From positions 1-35,096 of the forward strand of contig JAJQGP010000100.1 of NCBI GenBank assembly GCA_021200475.1: a DNA stretch of 35,096 bases, read 5' to 3'. Positions within the stretch are counted from its first letter, which is position 1, and the number at the start of each line of letters is the position of its first letter. The DNA is from Lachnospiraceae bacterium. GTDB lineage: Bacteria > Bacillota > Clostridia > Lachnospirales > Lachnospiraceae. This document shows, in pieces, positions 9,755 through 16,733 of the stretch. Both the position numbers and the translations under genes were made by a program. The notes under the pieces are model-generated. The model made no database searches, was not told the origin of the DNA, and saw nothing but the letters and a program-made list of their open reading frames with translations.

Positions 9755-11374
9755 ATGGGATATTATCTGAATCCGGTCGATATCATCGACATTTACAAAA
9801 GAGAAACAGTAAAACCGTATTTCGTAGATAAGACAGAAATGCTTAAAGAACTCATTCCGCTCGTAGAACAACAGGGCAGCTGCCTTTCTGTCACGAGACC
9901 AAGAAGATTTGGAAAATCCGTGATGGCTGCCATGATCGGCTCCTTTTTCGGCAAGGGTGTAGACAGCACCGAAATGTTTTCTCACCTTAAAATCGGCCGA
10001 GAAAAGGATTACGCGAAACATCTGAACCAGCATAATCTGATCTATATTGATTTTAGCCGGGATGTATCGGAATGTAGTTCTTATAAAGAATACATCACAA
10101 TTATCAAAAAACGCTTGATACGCGATTTGAAGAAAGCGTATCCAAATGCGGATATTTTTGAGGAGGATTCCATCGGAGCAATCTTGCGCACCATATCATT
10201 AGAATATAACAATGAGAAATTTCTGATGATTTTTGACGAATGGGATTATGTTTTTCACAAAAATTATTTTGCAGAGGCAGACCGCGGAAAATTCACCGCT
10301 TTCCTTGGAGATATGACAAAAGGCAGAGCCTATGTTGAGATGGCATATCTGACAGGAGTTCTTCCTATAAAAAAATATTCTGCCAGTGACACGATGAATC
10401 ACTTTGATGAGTATAACATGGCGAACAGCGACGTGTATGATGAATATTTCGGATTTACTGATGAAGAAGTAGATGAATTATACCTGCGCTATCTTGAAAA
10501 TCACGACAAAGCAGAATTTTCACGGGACGATCTGGCCGAGTGGTATGACGGATATCAGCGGGAAAATGGCGACAGTATCTACAACCCGAATTCGGTTGTG
10601 CGGGCGCTCACACGAAACACGCTCAAGAATTACTGGGCAAAAGCCGGTGAATACGATGAGCTGAAGGATTACGTACTGGACGATGTCGACGGTATGAGGG
10701 AGGCGGTGATGCTTCTTGCGGCTGGCGAACCGGTAGAAGCAGACCTTTCCGAATATGCCTCCACCGCAACCGAGTTAAAATATCGGGATGAGATTCTCTC
10801 TGTCATGACTGTGTATGGTTATCTGAATTATTCGAACGGTCGTGTGCGGATTCCAAACAAAGAACTGGAAATGGAATTCGACCGAATTATGCGGACAGAG
10901 TCAAAATATAGTTATATGCGCGAACTGGAGAAAGAGTCTGCCCGTATCCTGCAGGCAACCTATGACGGAGATGAAGATACTGTTGGCAAAATATTAGCTA
11001 TTGTTCATACTACAGAATCTCCGCTAAAAGCATATAATGACGAAGCAGAACTTTCCGGCAGTGTGAAGCTCGCATATATTGCCGCAAGGAACAAATACGA
11101 TATGCAACGTGAAGATCAGGCAGGAATCGGTTATGTGGACTATATCTTTTACCCGCATAATCGTTCGGATGACGGTATCATCATCGAGTTGAAAGTGGAC
11201 GACTCTCCTGAGACTGCGCTGAAACAGATCAAGGATAAAAACTATGCCTTAAAGTTTCAGGGAAAGCTGGGAGAACAGCCAAAGACCACCGGACGAATTA
11301 TCCTGGTAGGTATCGGGTACTGCCGAAAGGATAAAGTGCATCGGTGCAAAATTGAGATACTTTACAATATATAG
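9755..11374 (+). CDS. AAA-ATPase-like protein with C-terminal PD-(D/E)XK nuclease-like domain
   Basis: A 539-residue intact gene of the AAA-ATPase_like/PDDEXK_9 architecture. The N-terminus has VDIIDIYKRETVKPYFVDKT. Walker A is TRPRRFGKSVMAA (near residue 49), and Walker B is FLMIFDEWDYVF (about 155). The C-terminal region GIGYVDYIFYP...GIIIELKVDD carries the Asp and ExK of a PD-(D/E)XK fold. These proteins are common, multi-copy and of unknown function in gut anaerobes. AGGAGGTGA lies 6 nt before the ATG. It is close enough to the alarmone synthetase to be in one operon. A hairpin terminator follows at 11407-11438. Confidence 0.87.
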   Translation: MGYYLNPVDIIDIYKRETVKPYFVDKTEMLKELIPLVEQQGSCLSVTRPRRFGKSVMAAMIGSFFGKGVDSTEMFSHLKIGREKDYAKHLNQHNLIYIDFSRDVSECSSYKEYITIIKKRLIRDLKKAYPNADIFEEDSIGAILRTISLEYNNEKFLMIFDEWDYVFHKNYFAEADRGKFTAFLGDMTKGRAYVEMAYLTGVLPIKKYSASDTMNHFDEYNMANSDVYDEYFGFTDEEVDELYLRYLENHDKAEFSRDDLAEWYDGYQRENGDSIYNPNSVVRALTRNTLKNYWAKAGEYDELKDYVLDDVDGMREAVMLLAAGEPVEADLSEYASTATELKYRDEILSVMTVYGYLNYSNGRVRIPNKELEMEFDRIMRTESKYSYMRELEKESARILQATYDGDEDTVGKILAIVHTTESPLKAYNDEAELSGSVKLAYIAARNKYDMQREDQAGIGYVDYIFYPHNRSDDGIIIELKVDDSPETALKQIKDKNYALKFQGKLGEQPKTTGRIILVGIGYCRKDKVHRCKIEILYNI

Positions 11375-11406
11375 CTTTCAAATTTTAATGCTTTACAGTT
11401 ATGAGC

Positions 11407-11438
11407 AAAATCCCCGATTTTCAACAACCGGGGATTTT
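11407..11438 (+). terminator. Intrinsic terminator after the ATPase gene
   Basis: A perfect 10-bp stem, AAAATCCCCG pairing with CGGGGATTTT, with a 12-nt loop, 33 bp after the stop. Its A and T ends let it work on both strands. Confidence 0.75.
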
Positions 11439-11533
11439 ATGTGATTGATTGCGAAAGACTGCGTTATGAAATGATATACATGAAACCAATCCTGCTCACC
11501 GGTAACGCTCCTTCTGAACAAGTCTTCATCCTG

Positions 11534-11812
11534 TTACTCGCTCTCCCGCCCATATACTTCTATCTGAACGAGCGCCGGAAACGGCGAACCGTCTTCCTCT
11601 CCTTTGATCAGGCGTTCCAGCTGCAGCCACTGGATCTCCCTTTCCTCAAACACATATTCCTGTGCCTCCCCGGTCTTTTTCAGCTCCAGCCCGACTTCGC
11701 TTCCGTCTGAAAAAACGACCGTCGCCTGCTTCCACCAGTTGTCGTGCGGATAATCCGCCCTGGTGTAAAGAATGATCCGGTCTGCCTTATATAAAGCTCT
11801 TTTATATAACAA
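11534..11812 (-). pseudogene. C-terminal fragment with a galactose-binding-like beta-sandwich
   Basis: A 92-codon frame with clear protein character: RIILYTRADYPHDNWWKQ, TVVFSDGSEVGLELKKTG, EREIQWLQLERLIK and PFPALVQIEVYGRES. This looks like the last domain of a larger carbohydrate-active protein. It has no ribosome site, and the sequence before the first codon is low-complexity. I suspect it is the C-terminus of a heparinase II/III-type protein, the N-terminus of which lies at 14302-14826, but that link is a guess. Confidence 0.5.
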
Positions 11813-11842
11813 ATCTGCCCTATTGCCTGTACGTATGAAACA

Positions 11843-11868
11843 AGGCGCAACCCTATTTGAAGCTGCGC
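11843..11868. terminator. GC hairpin between two gene fragments
   Basis: GGCGCA (11843-11848) pairs with TGCGCC (11863-11868) over a 14-nt loop, with AA before and TTT after. It could terminate the remnant lying at 11980-12321 or plus-strand transcription; it is weak. Confidence 0.35.
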
Positions 11869-11979
11869 CCTTTAACTTACCTTTTATTCCATTTATCCTA
11901 TCCCATTATTGCTAAGCATACGCTTCTACAGCGGCGCCCAAATGCGCGGCATTTCTCTCTAAGGCGTCGCTTCCATGCT

Positions 11980-12321
11980 TTACTGCTCTGCAAGGAAAGT
12001 GGTCAGTTGCTCAGTCAGTGCATCCAGAATCTCCTGTCCGCCATTCTCCATCGCTTCCGCTACGTTATGTTGGATCATCTCCGTCATCGTATCGTAGCTG
12101 TTACCATCGCCATCTGTTTTGATACCATGCAGGATAACTGCTGCAATCTTATCGGTCACAGCCTTGCACTGTGCAACTGACGTAGAGAGGTCCACATCTG
12201 ACGCATCGAAATGGAAACCGAGGATCGGATAGGATGTAAACCGCCCGGCGCCAGATTCGAAGGTACTCTCACCCGCACGCAAAAAGCTCTGCTGCCATAT
12301 CCCGGAAGCAAAAATTCGCAC
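11980..12321 (-). pseudogene. Probable C-terminal fragment of a sugar ABC solute-binding protein
   Basis: A 113-codon frame whose second half reads SYPILGFHFDASDVDLST, then a helical stretch and LDALTEQLTTFLAEQ before the stop. This is the shape of the C-terminal domain of large extracellular sugar-binding lipoproteins (LipO/DUF3502 type). No ribosome site or signal sequence is present. The bases upstream (12322-12440) also read like coding sequence but in other frames (for example ETVRDDYWQFVTAVTVELAA), so this is a patch of decayed genes. Confidence 0.4.
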
Positions 12322-12441
12322 TCTTTCCCGTATTCTCCTGAGGGGTTCTGCAGAAATTCGGCATCCCGGCAGCCAATTCCACGGTAACCGCCGTCACAAA
12401 CTGCCAGTAATCATCTCTGACTGTCTCCAGGGGAAACTCTT

Positions 12442-12470
12442 GGCTACTTCAATGGCTGTGGAAACAGTAT
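12442..12470 (+). repeat. 29-bp near-copy of part of the MATE gene
   Basis: The bases match 16372-16400 inside the MATE transporter gene at 28 of 29 positions and in the same frame encode GYFNGCGNS. Nothing further out matches. The copy ends 2 bp from the stop codon of the DUF4143 ATPase. A match this long is not expected by chance. Confidence 0.75.
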
Positions 12471-12472
12471 TC

Positions 12473-13744
12473 CTAATCTTTCAGGCACCCTATCGGCACG
12501 ATGAAAACCCCATCTTCCCTCTGATAGGCACATTCTGTTCCTGTCAAAACCATCAAAAAGGAAGGCTCTCTCATTTTTTCTGTATTGACCTTCTCCTTCA
12601 ATTCACGAAGATGAACGGCGGCTTCCTCAATTTCTCTGGATCCCAGTTTCACTTCTACCGCTGCCCAGCGTCCGTCGTTCAGACAGATCACTGCATCTGC
12701 CTCCAGGCCGCTGGCATCCCGATAATGAAACACCTGGCCATCGTTCGCCTCAGCGTATATCCTCATATCCCTGTCGCAGAGAGATTCAAACAAAAATCCA
12801 AAATAACAGAAGTCATCCAGCAGACATTCCGGCGTAAGCCGCATGATGGCTGTGGCAATAGACGGATCGGTGAATTGCCGTTTTGGAGAGGTACGAATTG
12901 CTGTTTTGGAACGGAGTGCCGGATTCCAGGCGGGAAGATTTTCCGTTACAAAAATCCGATCCAGCGCATTCAGATACTGACTGATCGTTTTTTCTGACAG
13001 TGAATCATCTCCATCCCCCATCGCTATGTCGTTATGAATGGTCCGAATCGTGGCAAGAGTAGAAATATTGCGCGAGAGCGAGCGCAGCAATGCCCGCACA
13101 CGGGTTGGACTTTTTTCAATTCCATCCACCCTGGAGACATCTGCGTTAATCACTGCCTCTACATAATCAATCGCATGACGCATGGCAACTTTTTTTTCTT
13201 CTCCGATCGATGCCGGCCAGCCGCCTCTCACAATCACATCAGCAATCTCTTCAATCGTTAACTCCGAAATTTCTTCAACATCCGTATCGCCATCAAATAA
13301 TTTTTTCAATGAAACGCTGCCATTTGATTCTCCTGATTCGTACAGACTCATAGGGCGCATCAGCATTCTTGAAATACGACCGATACCAGTGTGCTGAACG
13401 ACATTATCTCTGGGTACGGCGGAACCAGTCAGGATAAACTGCCCGGTCTCTCCCCTCTGATCCACTGTAAATCGTACGGCATCCCATAAGACAGGAGCCA
13501 TCTGCCATTCATCCAGAAGCCTGGGGGTCTCTCCCTTCAGCAGCAATGAAGGTTTTGTATCAGCTGCTTTTAAATAAGAAATCACACGGTCCGGATCCTG
13601 CATAAAAAGCTGGCTGTTTGACGCTTCCATGGCCGTTCTTGTCTTTCCGCACCACTTGGCTCCCTCAATCAGCACCGCTCCGCTTGCTTCCAGTCTCTGC
13701 TGCAATATTTTATCCGCAATTCGCTTTACATACGTTTTTTCCAT
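12473..13744 (-). CDS. AAA_14/DUF4143 family ATPase
   Basis: A 423-residue ATPase. Walker A is LIEGAKWCGKTRTA (near residue 26), Walker B is PRLLDEWQMAP, and a sensor-like QFILTGSAVP follows. The DUF4143 region contains LNALDRIFVTENLPAWNP and RQFTDPSIATAIM. At the C-terminus GLEADAVICLNDGRWAAVEV gives the Asp and ExK of a PD-(D/E)XK-like core. The family (COG1373) is widespread, often multi-copy, with no settled function. GGAGG precedes ATG 13744 by about 8 nt. A promoter containing a 12-bp inverted repeat, and a 23-nt tandem array, lie immediately upstream. The gene appears intact among remnants. Confidence 0.88.
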   Translation of the reverse strand: MEKTYVKRIADKILQQRLEASGAVLIEGAKWCGKTRTAMEASNSQLFMQDPDRVISYLKAADTKPSLLLKGETPRLLDEWQMAPVLWDAVRFTVDQRGETGQFILTGSAVPRDNVVQHTGIGRISRMLMRPMSLYESGESNGSVSLKKLFDGDTDVEEISELTIEEIADVIVRGGWPASIGEEKKVAMRHAIDYVEAVINADVSRVDGIEKSPTRVRALLRSLSRNISTLATIRTIHNDIAMGDGDDSLSEKTISQYLNALDRIFVTENLPAWNPALRSKTAIRTSPKRQFTDPSIATAIMRLTPECLLDDFCYFGFLFESLCDRDMRIYAEANDGQVFHYRDASGLEADAVICLNDGRWAAVEVKLGSREIEEAAVHLRELKEKVNTEKMREPSFLMVLTGTECAYQREDGVFIVPIGCLKD

Positions 13745-13771
13745 GAGTTTGCCTCCATCTTACTACCACTT

Positions 13772-13820
13772 ACAGAAGTTCCGATACATACAGTATACAC
13801 GGAACTTCTGTTTTTATCAA
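13772..13820 (-). promoter_or_regulatory. Promoter and inverted-repeat operator of the DUF4143 ATPase
   Basis: On the minus strand TTGATA (13815-13820) is 17 nt from TATACT (13792-13797). The 12-bp arms ACAGAAGTTCCG (13772-13783) and CGGAACTTCTGT (13800-13811) are perfectly complementary and bracket the -10. The distal arm coincides with the first, degenerate unit (from 13804) of the adjoining 23-nt array, so the array runs into the core promoter. Confidence 0.75.
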
Positions 13821-14010
13821 GAGTTTACTTCCGATTTTATTGGCATTTTGCTTCTGAATTTATTGGTGTTTTACTTCCGATTTTATTAGTATCTCGCTTC
13901 CGATTTTATTAGTATTTTACTTCCGATTTTATTAGTATTTTACTTCCGATTTTATTAGTATTTCACTTCCATTTTGGGTTTGATTTTACTTCTGATAATT
14001 TCAATTATTT
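13804..14010. repeat. 23-nt tandem repeat array upstream of the DUF4143 ATPase
   Basis: Nine units of ACTTCCGATTTTATTAGTAT plus three T start at 13804, 13827, 13850, 13873, 13896, 13919, 13942, 13965 and 13988, always exactly 23 nt apart. The central units are nearly identical and the outer ones diverge. The unit nearest the gene overlaps the -35 box and the operator arm. No coding role is seen. It has no spacers, so it is not CRISPR. Confidence 0.9.
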
Positions 14011-14301
14011 CATAAAACCTTCAGCGGTACAAAGGACCATATTCCTTACATGTTGCATAGTCTGCAGCCTGCACAACCGCTTCCCCTGGAAACCACCGGC
14101 TACTGCGTTTTTACCCCAAGCCTTCCTCATGCCTGCTAAGCTCCGCCGACCTGGGATGAAACGATCAACATGGCTCCACAAGAAACCTGCATCGCCTTTC
14201 CCCTCGTCCACCCATCGGCGTTTCCCAGGAAAGACCATAAACAACCCTCCGGTTTCCTCTGTGATCAATATGACTTTTTTCTTCTGTCGTAATCGATCCG
14301 G
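14011..14301. other. Decayed sequence
   Basis: Short protein-like stretches occur in different minus-strand frames (for example AVVQAADYATCKEYGPLYR before a stop near 14030) with no start or ribosome site. They may be the far end of the heparinase-like gene or another remnant. I cannot identify them. Confidence 0.4.
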
Positions 14302-14826
14302 TCACTCCCTCCACCGTGATCCGGCAGGAATGTTCTTTTCCTTTTCCAGAAAAGGAAGTAGCACGCGATCCAATACATTTTCTCTTGCCTGCTCCCGTAT
14401 CTCCGGATTCAGCCGGTCTCCGGCCAGAGCCAGGATTTCTGCCAGCGCCTGTCCGGTTTCCGACGCGAACAGATCCACTGTTTTGCGCCAGGAAAGGTCC
14501 TTCGCGCGGTCTACATGGGCGGGCAATGCCCAGCATTCCTCCTCACAGATTCCGCGAATCACTTCTTCCAGCTTCACCGCATCGTCCGGATTCTCCCGAA
14601 GGATTGTCATGCAGCCGTATACGGACAGATATTTCCTGCGCTGAAAGTAGACGTTCTCGTAAAGCAGCCGGTTTCCTGTCGTTTCAAACAGCGAAAACAG
14701 TGACTCACTCAGCTCCGGCATGGGGACATTCCGCATGGATTTAGCGTTTTTCTCCATGCATTTGATATATGCAGCAAGGTTTGTTTCCAGTCCTCTCTTT
14801 TTCACTTCCGATAATTGCTGTGGCAT
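14302..14826 (-). pseudogene. Heparinase II/III-type polysaccharide lyase, N-terminal fragment
   Basis: From ATG 14824-14826 (MPQQLSEVKKRG), with AGGAAGG about 9 nt upstream, about 174 residues are readable. NRLLYENVYFQRRKYLSVY, then IRGICEEECWALPAH and VDLFASETGQALAEILALAG followed by a helical RVLLPFLEKE are typical of the alpha/alpha-toroid start of heparinase II/III-family lyases. The family is usually over 550 residues, so the C-terminal beta-sandwich is missing; the frame closes at 14302 and decayed sequence follows. Upstream, a 33-nt-period array could have been read as a WKNT-rich extension, which I reject as coding. Confidence 0.65.
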
Positions 14827-14879
14827 GAGATTATCCTTCCTCATTTTGCTCCGAATCAAGGATGACTTTATCACAGCGC

Positions 14880-14994
14880 TTGTATTTTTCCAACCACACT
14901 CTTGCGTTTTTCTTGTATTTTTCCAACCATAAATGCATTCATATTTTGTATTTTTCCAACCTGGTTTCGAGCAAAATTTTGTATTTTTCCAACT
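14880..14994. repeat. 33-nt-period array of a 15-16-nt motif
   Basis: TTGTATTTTTCCAAC starts at 14880, 14913, 14946 and 14979, exactly 33 nt apart, with about 17 nt of unrelated sequence between copies. On the minus strand the motif is GTTGGAAAAATACAA, and it shares GGAA...AAATAC with the 23-nt array. Copies lie between the heparinase fragment and its upstream region. By analogy with the other arrays, a lost ATPase gene may once have followed. Confidence 0.9.
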
Positions 14995-15093
14995 ATATGG
15001 TTTATAAAATTGCAAAACCATCTATATATATTGCATCCAAACATTCTACACATATAACACACCTCACAATTTCTGCGTTTCCGAAAAATCAAC

Positions 15094-15122
15094 TTGAAAT
15101 AACGACACTTCTCCTGTATGAT
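15094..15122 (+). promoter_or_regulatory. Promoter of the MATE gene
   Basis: TTGAAA (15094-15099), 17 nt, TATGAT (15117-15122), about 115 nt before the start codon. The leader holds an inverted repeat, CTCCAGA/TCTGGAG, that could be a regulator site. Confidence 0.6.
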
Positions 15123-15238
15123 GAAGAAAAAATGCTTCGCATCACACTCCAGAGTCTGACGATTCTGGAGTTGCCGATTGAAACAATTGCTACAGAAGCT
15201 TTTCTGAATAACAAATGCCATACCGGAGGAATGTATCT

Positions 15239-16594
15239 ATGTCTGCAAAAAAAGAAATCTCATTTACAGAAGGCCCTATCTTTGGGTCTCTGATCCGCTT
15301 CGCGGGGCCGGTTCTGGGCGCCTTGATCCTGCAGGCCGCCTACGGAGCCGTAGACCTGCTTGTGGTCGGTCAGTTCGGCGATGCCGCCAGCATCTCCGCC
15401 GTCGGTACCGCAAGCAGCTTTATGCAGATGGTGACTTTTATTATCACCAGTCTGGCGATGGGCTCCACGGTGCTGATCGGCCAGCATATCGGCGAAAAGA
15501 ATCCGAAAGCGGCGGGTGATGCCGTCGGCACCACCATCATTCTGTTCGCTGTCATCGGCATCGTCCTGACCGTTGCGCTGGAAGCCTCGGCGGAAGGGAT
15601 TGTCCGGATCCTGCAGGTACCGGAGAGCGCCACAGAGAAAGCAGTCCTGTATCTTCGCATCTGCTCCGGGGGGCTTCTGGTCATCATCACCTACAATGTC
15701 ATCAGCGGCATTCTTCGCGGCATCGGGAATGCCAATCTTCCGTTTGTTTTTGTAAGCATTGCCTGTGTGGTAAACATCGCCGCCGACCTGCTTCTGACCG
15801 GCCTGCTCAGCATGGATGTGGCGGGCGTGGCGATTGCCACCGTTTTCGCCCAGTTTGTCTCGGTCGTCATTTCCCTTGGCATCATCCGCAGACAGAAAAT
15901 GCCGCTCGAATTCTCATTGAAACAGTGCCGCATCTACCCGGTCGAGCTGAGAAAAATCCTGCATGTCGGAATTCCCATCGCCCTGCAGGAGACGCTGAGT
16001 GAAGTCTCCTTTCTGGTGATCAATTCGATTGTAAACAGCATGGGACTGATGCCGTCCGCCGGATACGGCGTCGCCCAGAAGCTGGTTTCCTTTATCATGC
16101 TGGTTCCTTCTTCCGTTATGCAGAGTGTCTCCGCCTTTGTGGCGCAAAACATCGGCGCCGGGCAGCAAAAGCGGGCCCAGCGTGGTTATCTGACCGCGAT
16201 GGGCACCGGCGTGTGCATTGGAGTCTTCGTATTCCTGGCCGGCTTCTTCGGAGGCTCTGCCCTGTCCTCGCTGTTCACCTCCGATCCGGAGGTCATCGCG
16301 GAGAGTGCCAGCTATCTGCGCGGATTTTGCCTGGATTGCATCCTTACCTGCGTCATGTTCAGTACAAGCGGCTACTTCAATGGCTGCGGAAACAGTATGC
16401 CCGTCATGCTCCAGGGCATCTCCGCCGCCTTCTGTGTCCGCATCCCGGTAGCACTTTATATGGCATCCCTGCCAGGTGCCTCACTGTTCTACATCGGTCT
16501 GACGACTCCCATCTCCACGCTTTACGGGATTCTCTTCTATGGAATCTGCTTCGCGTGGATGCGCAGAAAAAAAGGAAAGAAACGCGCTGCATGA
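15239..16594 (+). CDS. MATE family multidrug/organic-cation exporter
   Basis: A 451-residue polytopic membrane protein with about 12 hydrophobic segments in two similar halves. It opens KEISFTEGPIFGSLIRFAGP, a typical MATE start, and carries GQHIGEKNPK after the second helix pair and AQNIGAGQQKRA in the second half. These proteins export drugs or metabolites using Na+ or H+ gradients; the substrate cannot be told. The start at 15239 is chosen for CGGAGGA 8 nt upstream. It appears to have its own promoter. No regulator gene adjoins it on the same strand. Confidence 0.9.
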   Translation: MSAKKEISFTEGPIFGSLIRFAGPVLGALILQAAYGAVDLLVVGQFGDAASISAVGTASSFMQMVTFIITSLAMGSTVLIGQHIGEKNPKAAGDAVGTTIILFAVIGIVLTVALEASAEGIVRILQVPESATEKAVLYLRICSGGLLVIITYNVISGILRGIGNANLPFVFVSIACVVNIAADLLLTGLLSMDVAGVAIATVFAQFVSVVISLGIIRRQKMPLEFSLKQCRIYPVELRKILHVGIPIALQETLSEVSFLVINSIVNSMGLMPSAGYGVAQKLVSFIMLVPSSVMQSVSAFVAQNIGAGQQKRAQRGYLTAMGTGVCIGVFVFLAGFFGGSALSSLFTSDPEVIAESASYLRGFCLDCILTCVMFSTSGYFNGCGNSMPVMLQGISAAFCVRIPVALYMASLPGASLFYIGLTTPISTLYGILFYGICFAWMRRKKGKKRAA

Positions 16595-16604
16595 ATATTT
16601 TTTC

Positions 16605-16633
16605 TTGCTTTTCACTTTTTCCTGTGCTATGAT
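16605..16633 (+). promoter_or_regulatory. Promoter of the peptide ABC operon
   Basis: TTGCTT (16605-16610), 17 nt, TATGAT (16628-16633), right after the MATE stop. The start of transcription would be near 16640, only about 10 nt before a terminator-like hairpin. Confidence 0.6.
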
Positions 16634-16650
16634 GAATGAGATTTGCAAAG

Positions 16651-16683
16651 GAGCAGACCAAAGGGAATGGTTTGCTCTTTTTT
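16651..16683 (+). terminator. Terminator or attenuator in front of the binding-protein gene
   Basis: GAGCAGACCA (16651-16660) pairs with TGGTTTGCTC (16668-16677), ten pairs including one G-U, followed by six T. It may end MATE transcription or attenuate the downstream operon, because the likely promoter lies before it. Confidence 0.75.
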
Positions 16684-16733
16684 ATGCACACAGGGGCATA
16701 AATCGTCCCGCTCAATTAAGGAGGATAGGATCC

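Noticed and set aside
13804-14010. CRISPR array
   Set aside because: Units follow each other directly at 23 nt with no unique spacers and no cas genes; the repeat overlaps a promoter.
14844-15021. N-terminal extension with repeated WKNT residues on the heparinase fragment
   Set aside because: It is the 33-nt-period array read through in frame (33 is a multiple of three). A good ribosome site marks the start at 14826.
16539-16733. Longer N-terminus for the peptide-binding protein
   Set aside because: It would overlap the MATE gene end, the promoter and a terminator; AGGAGG and the signal sequence fix the start at 16734.
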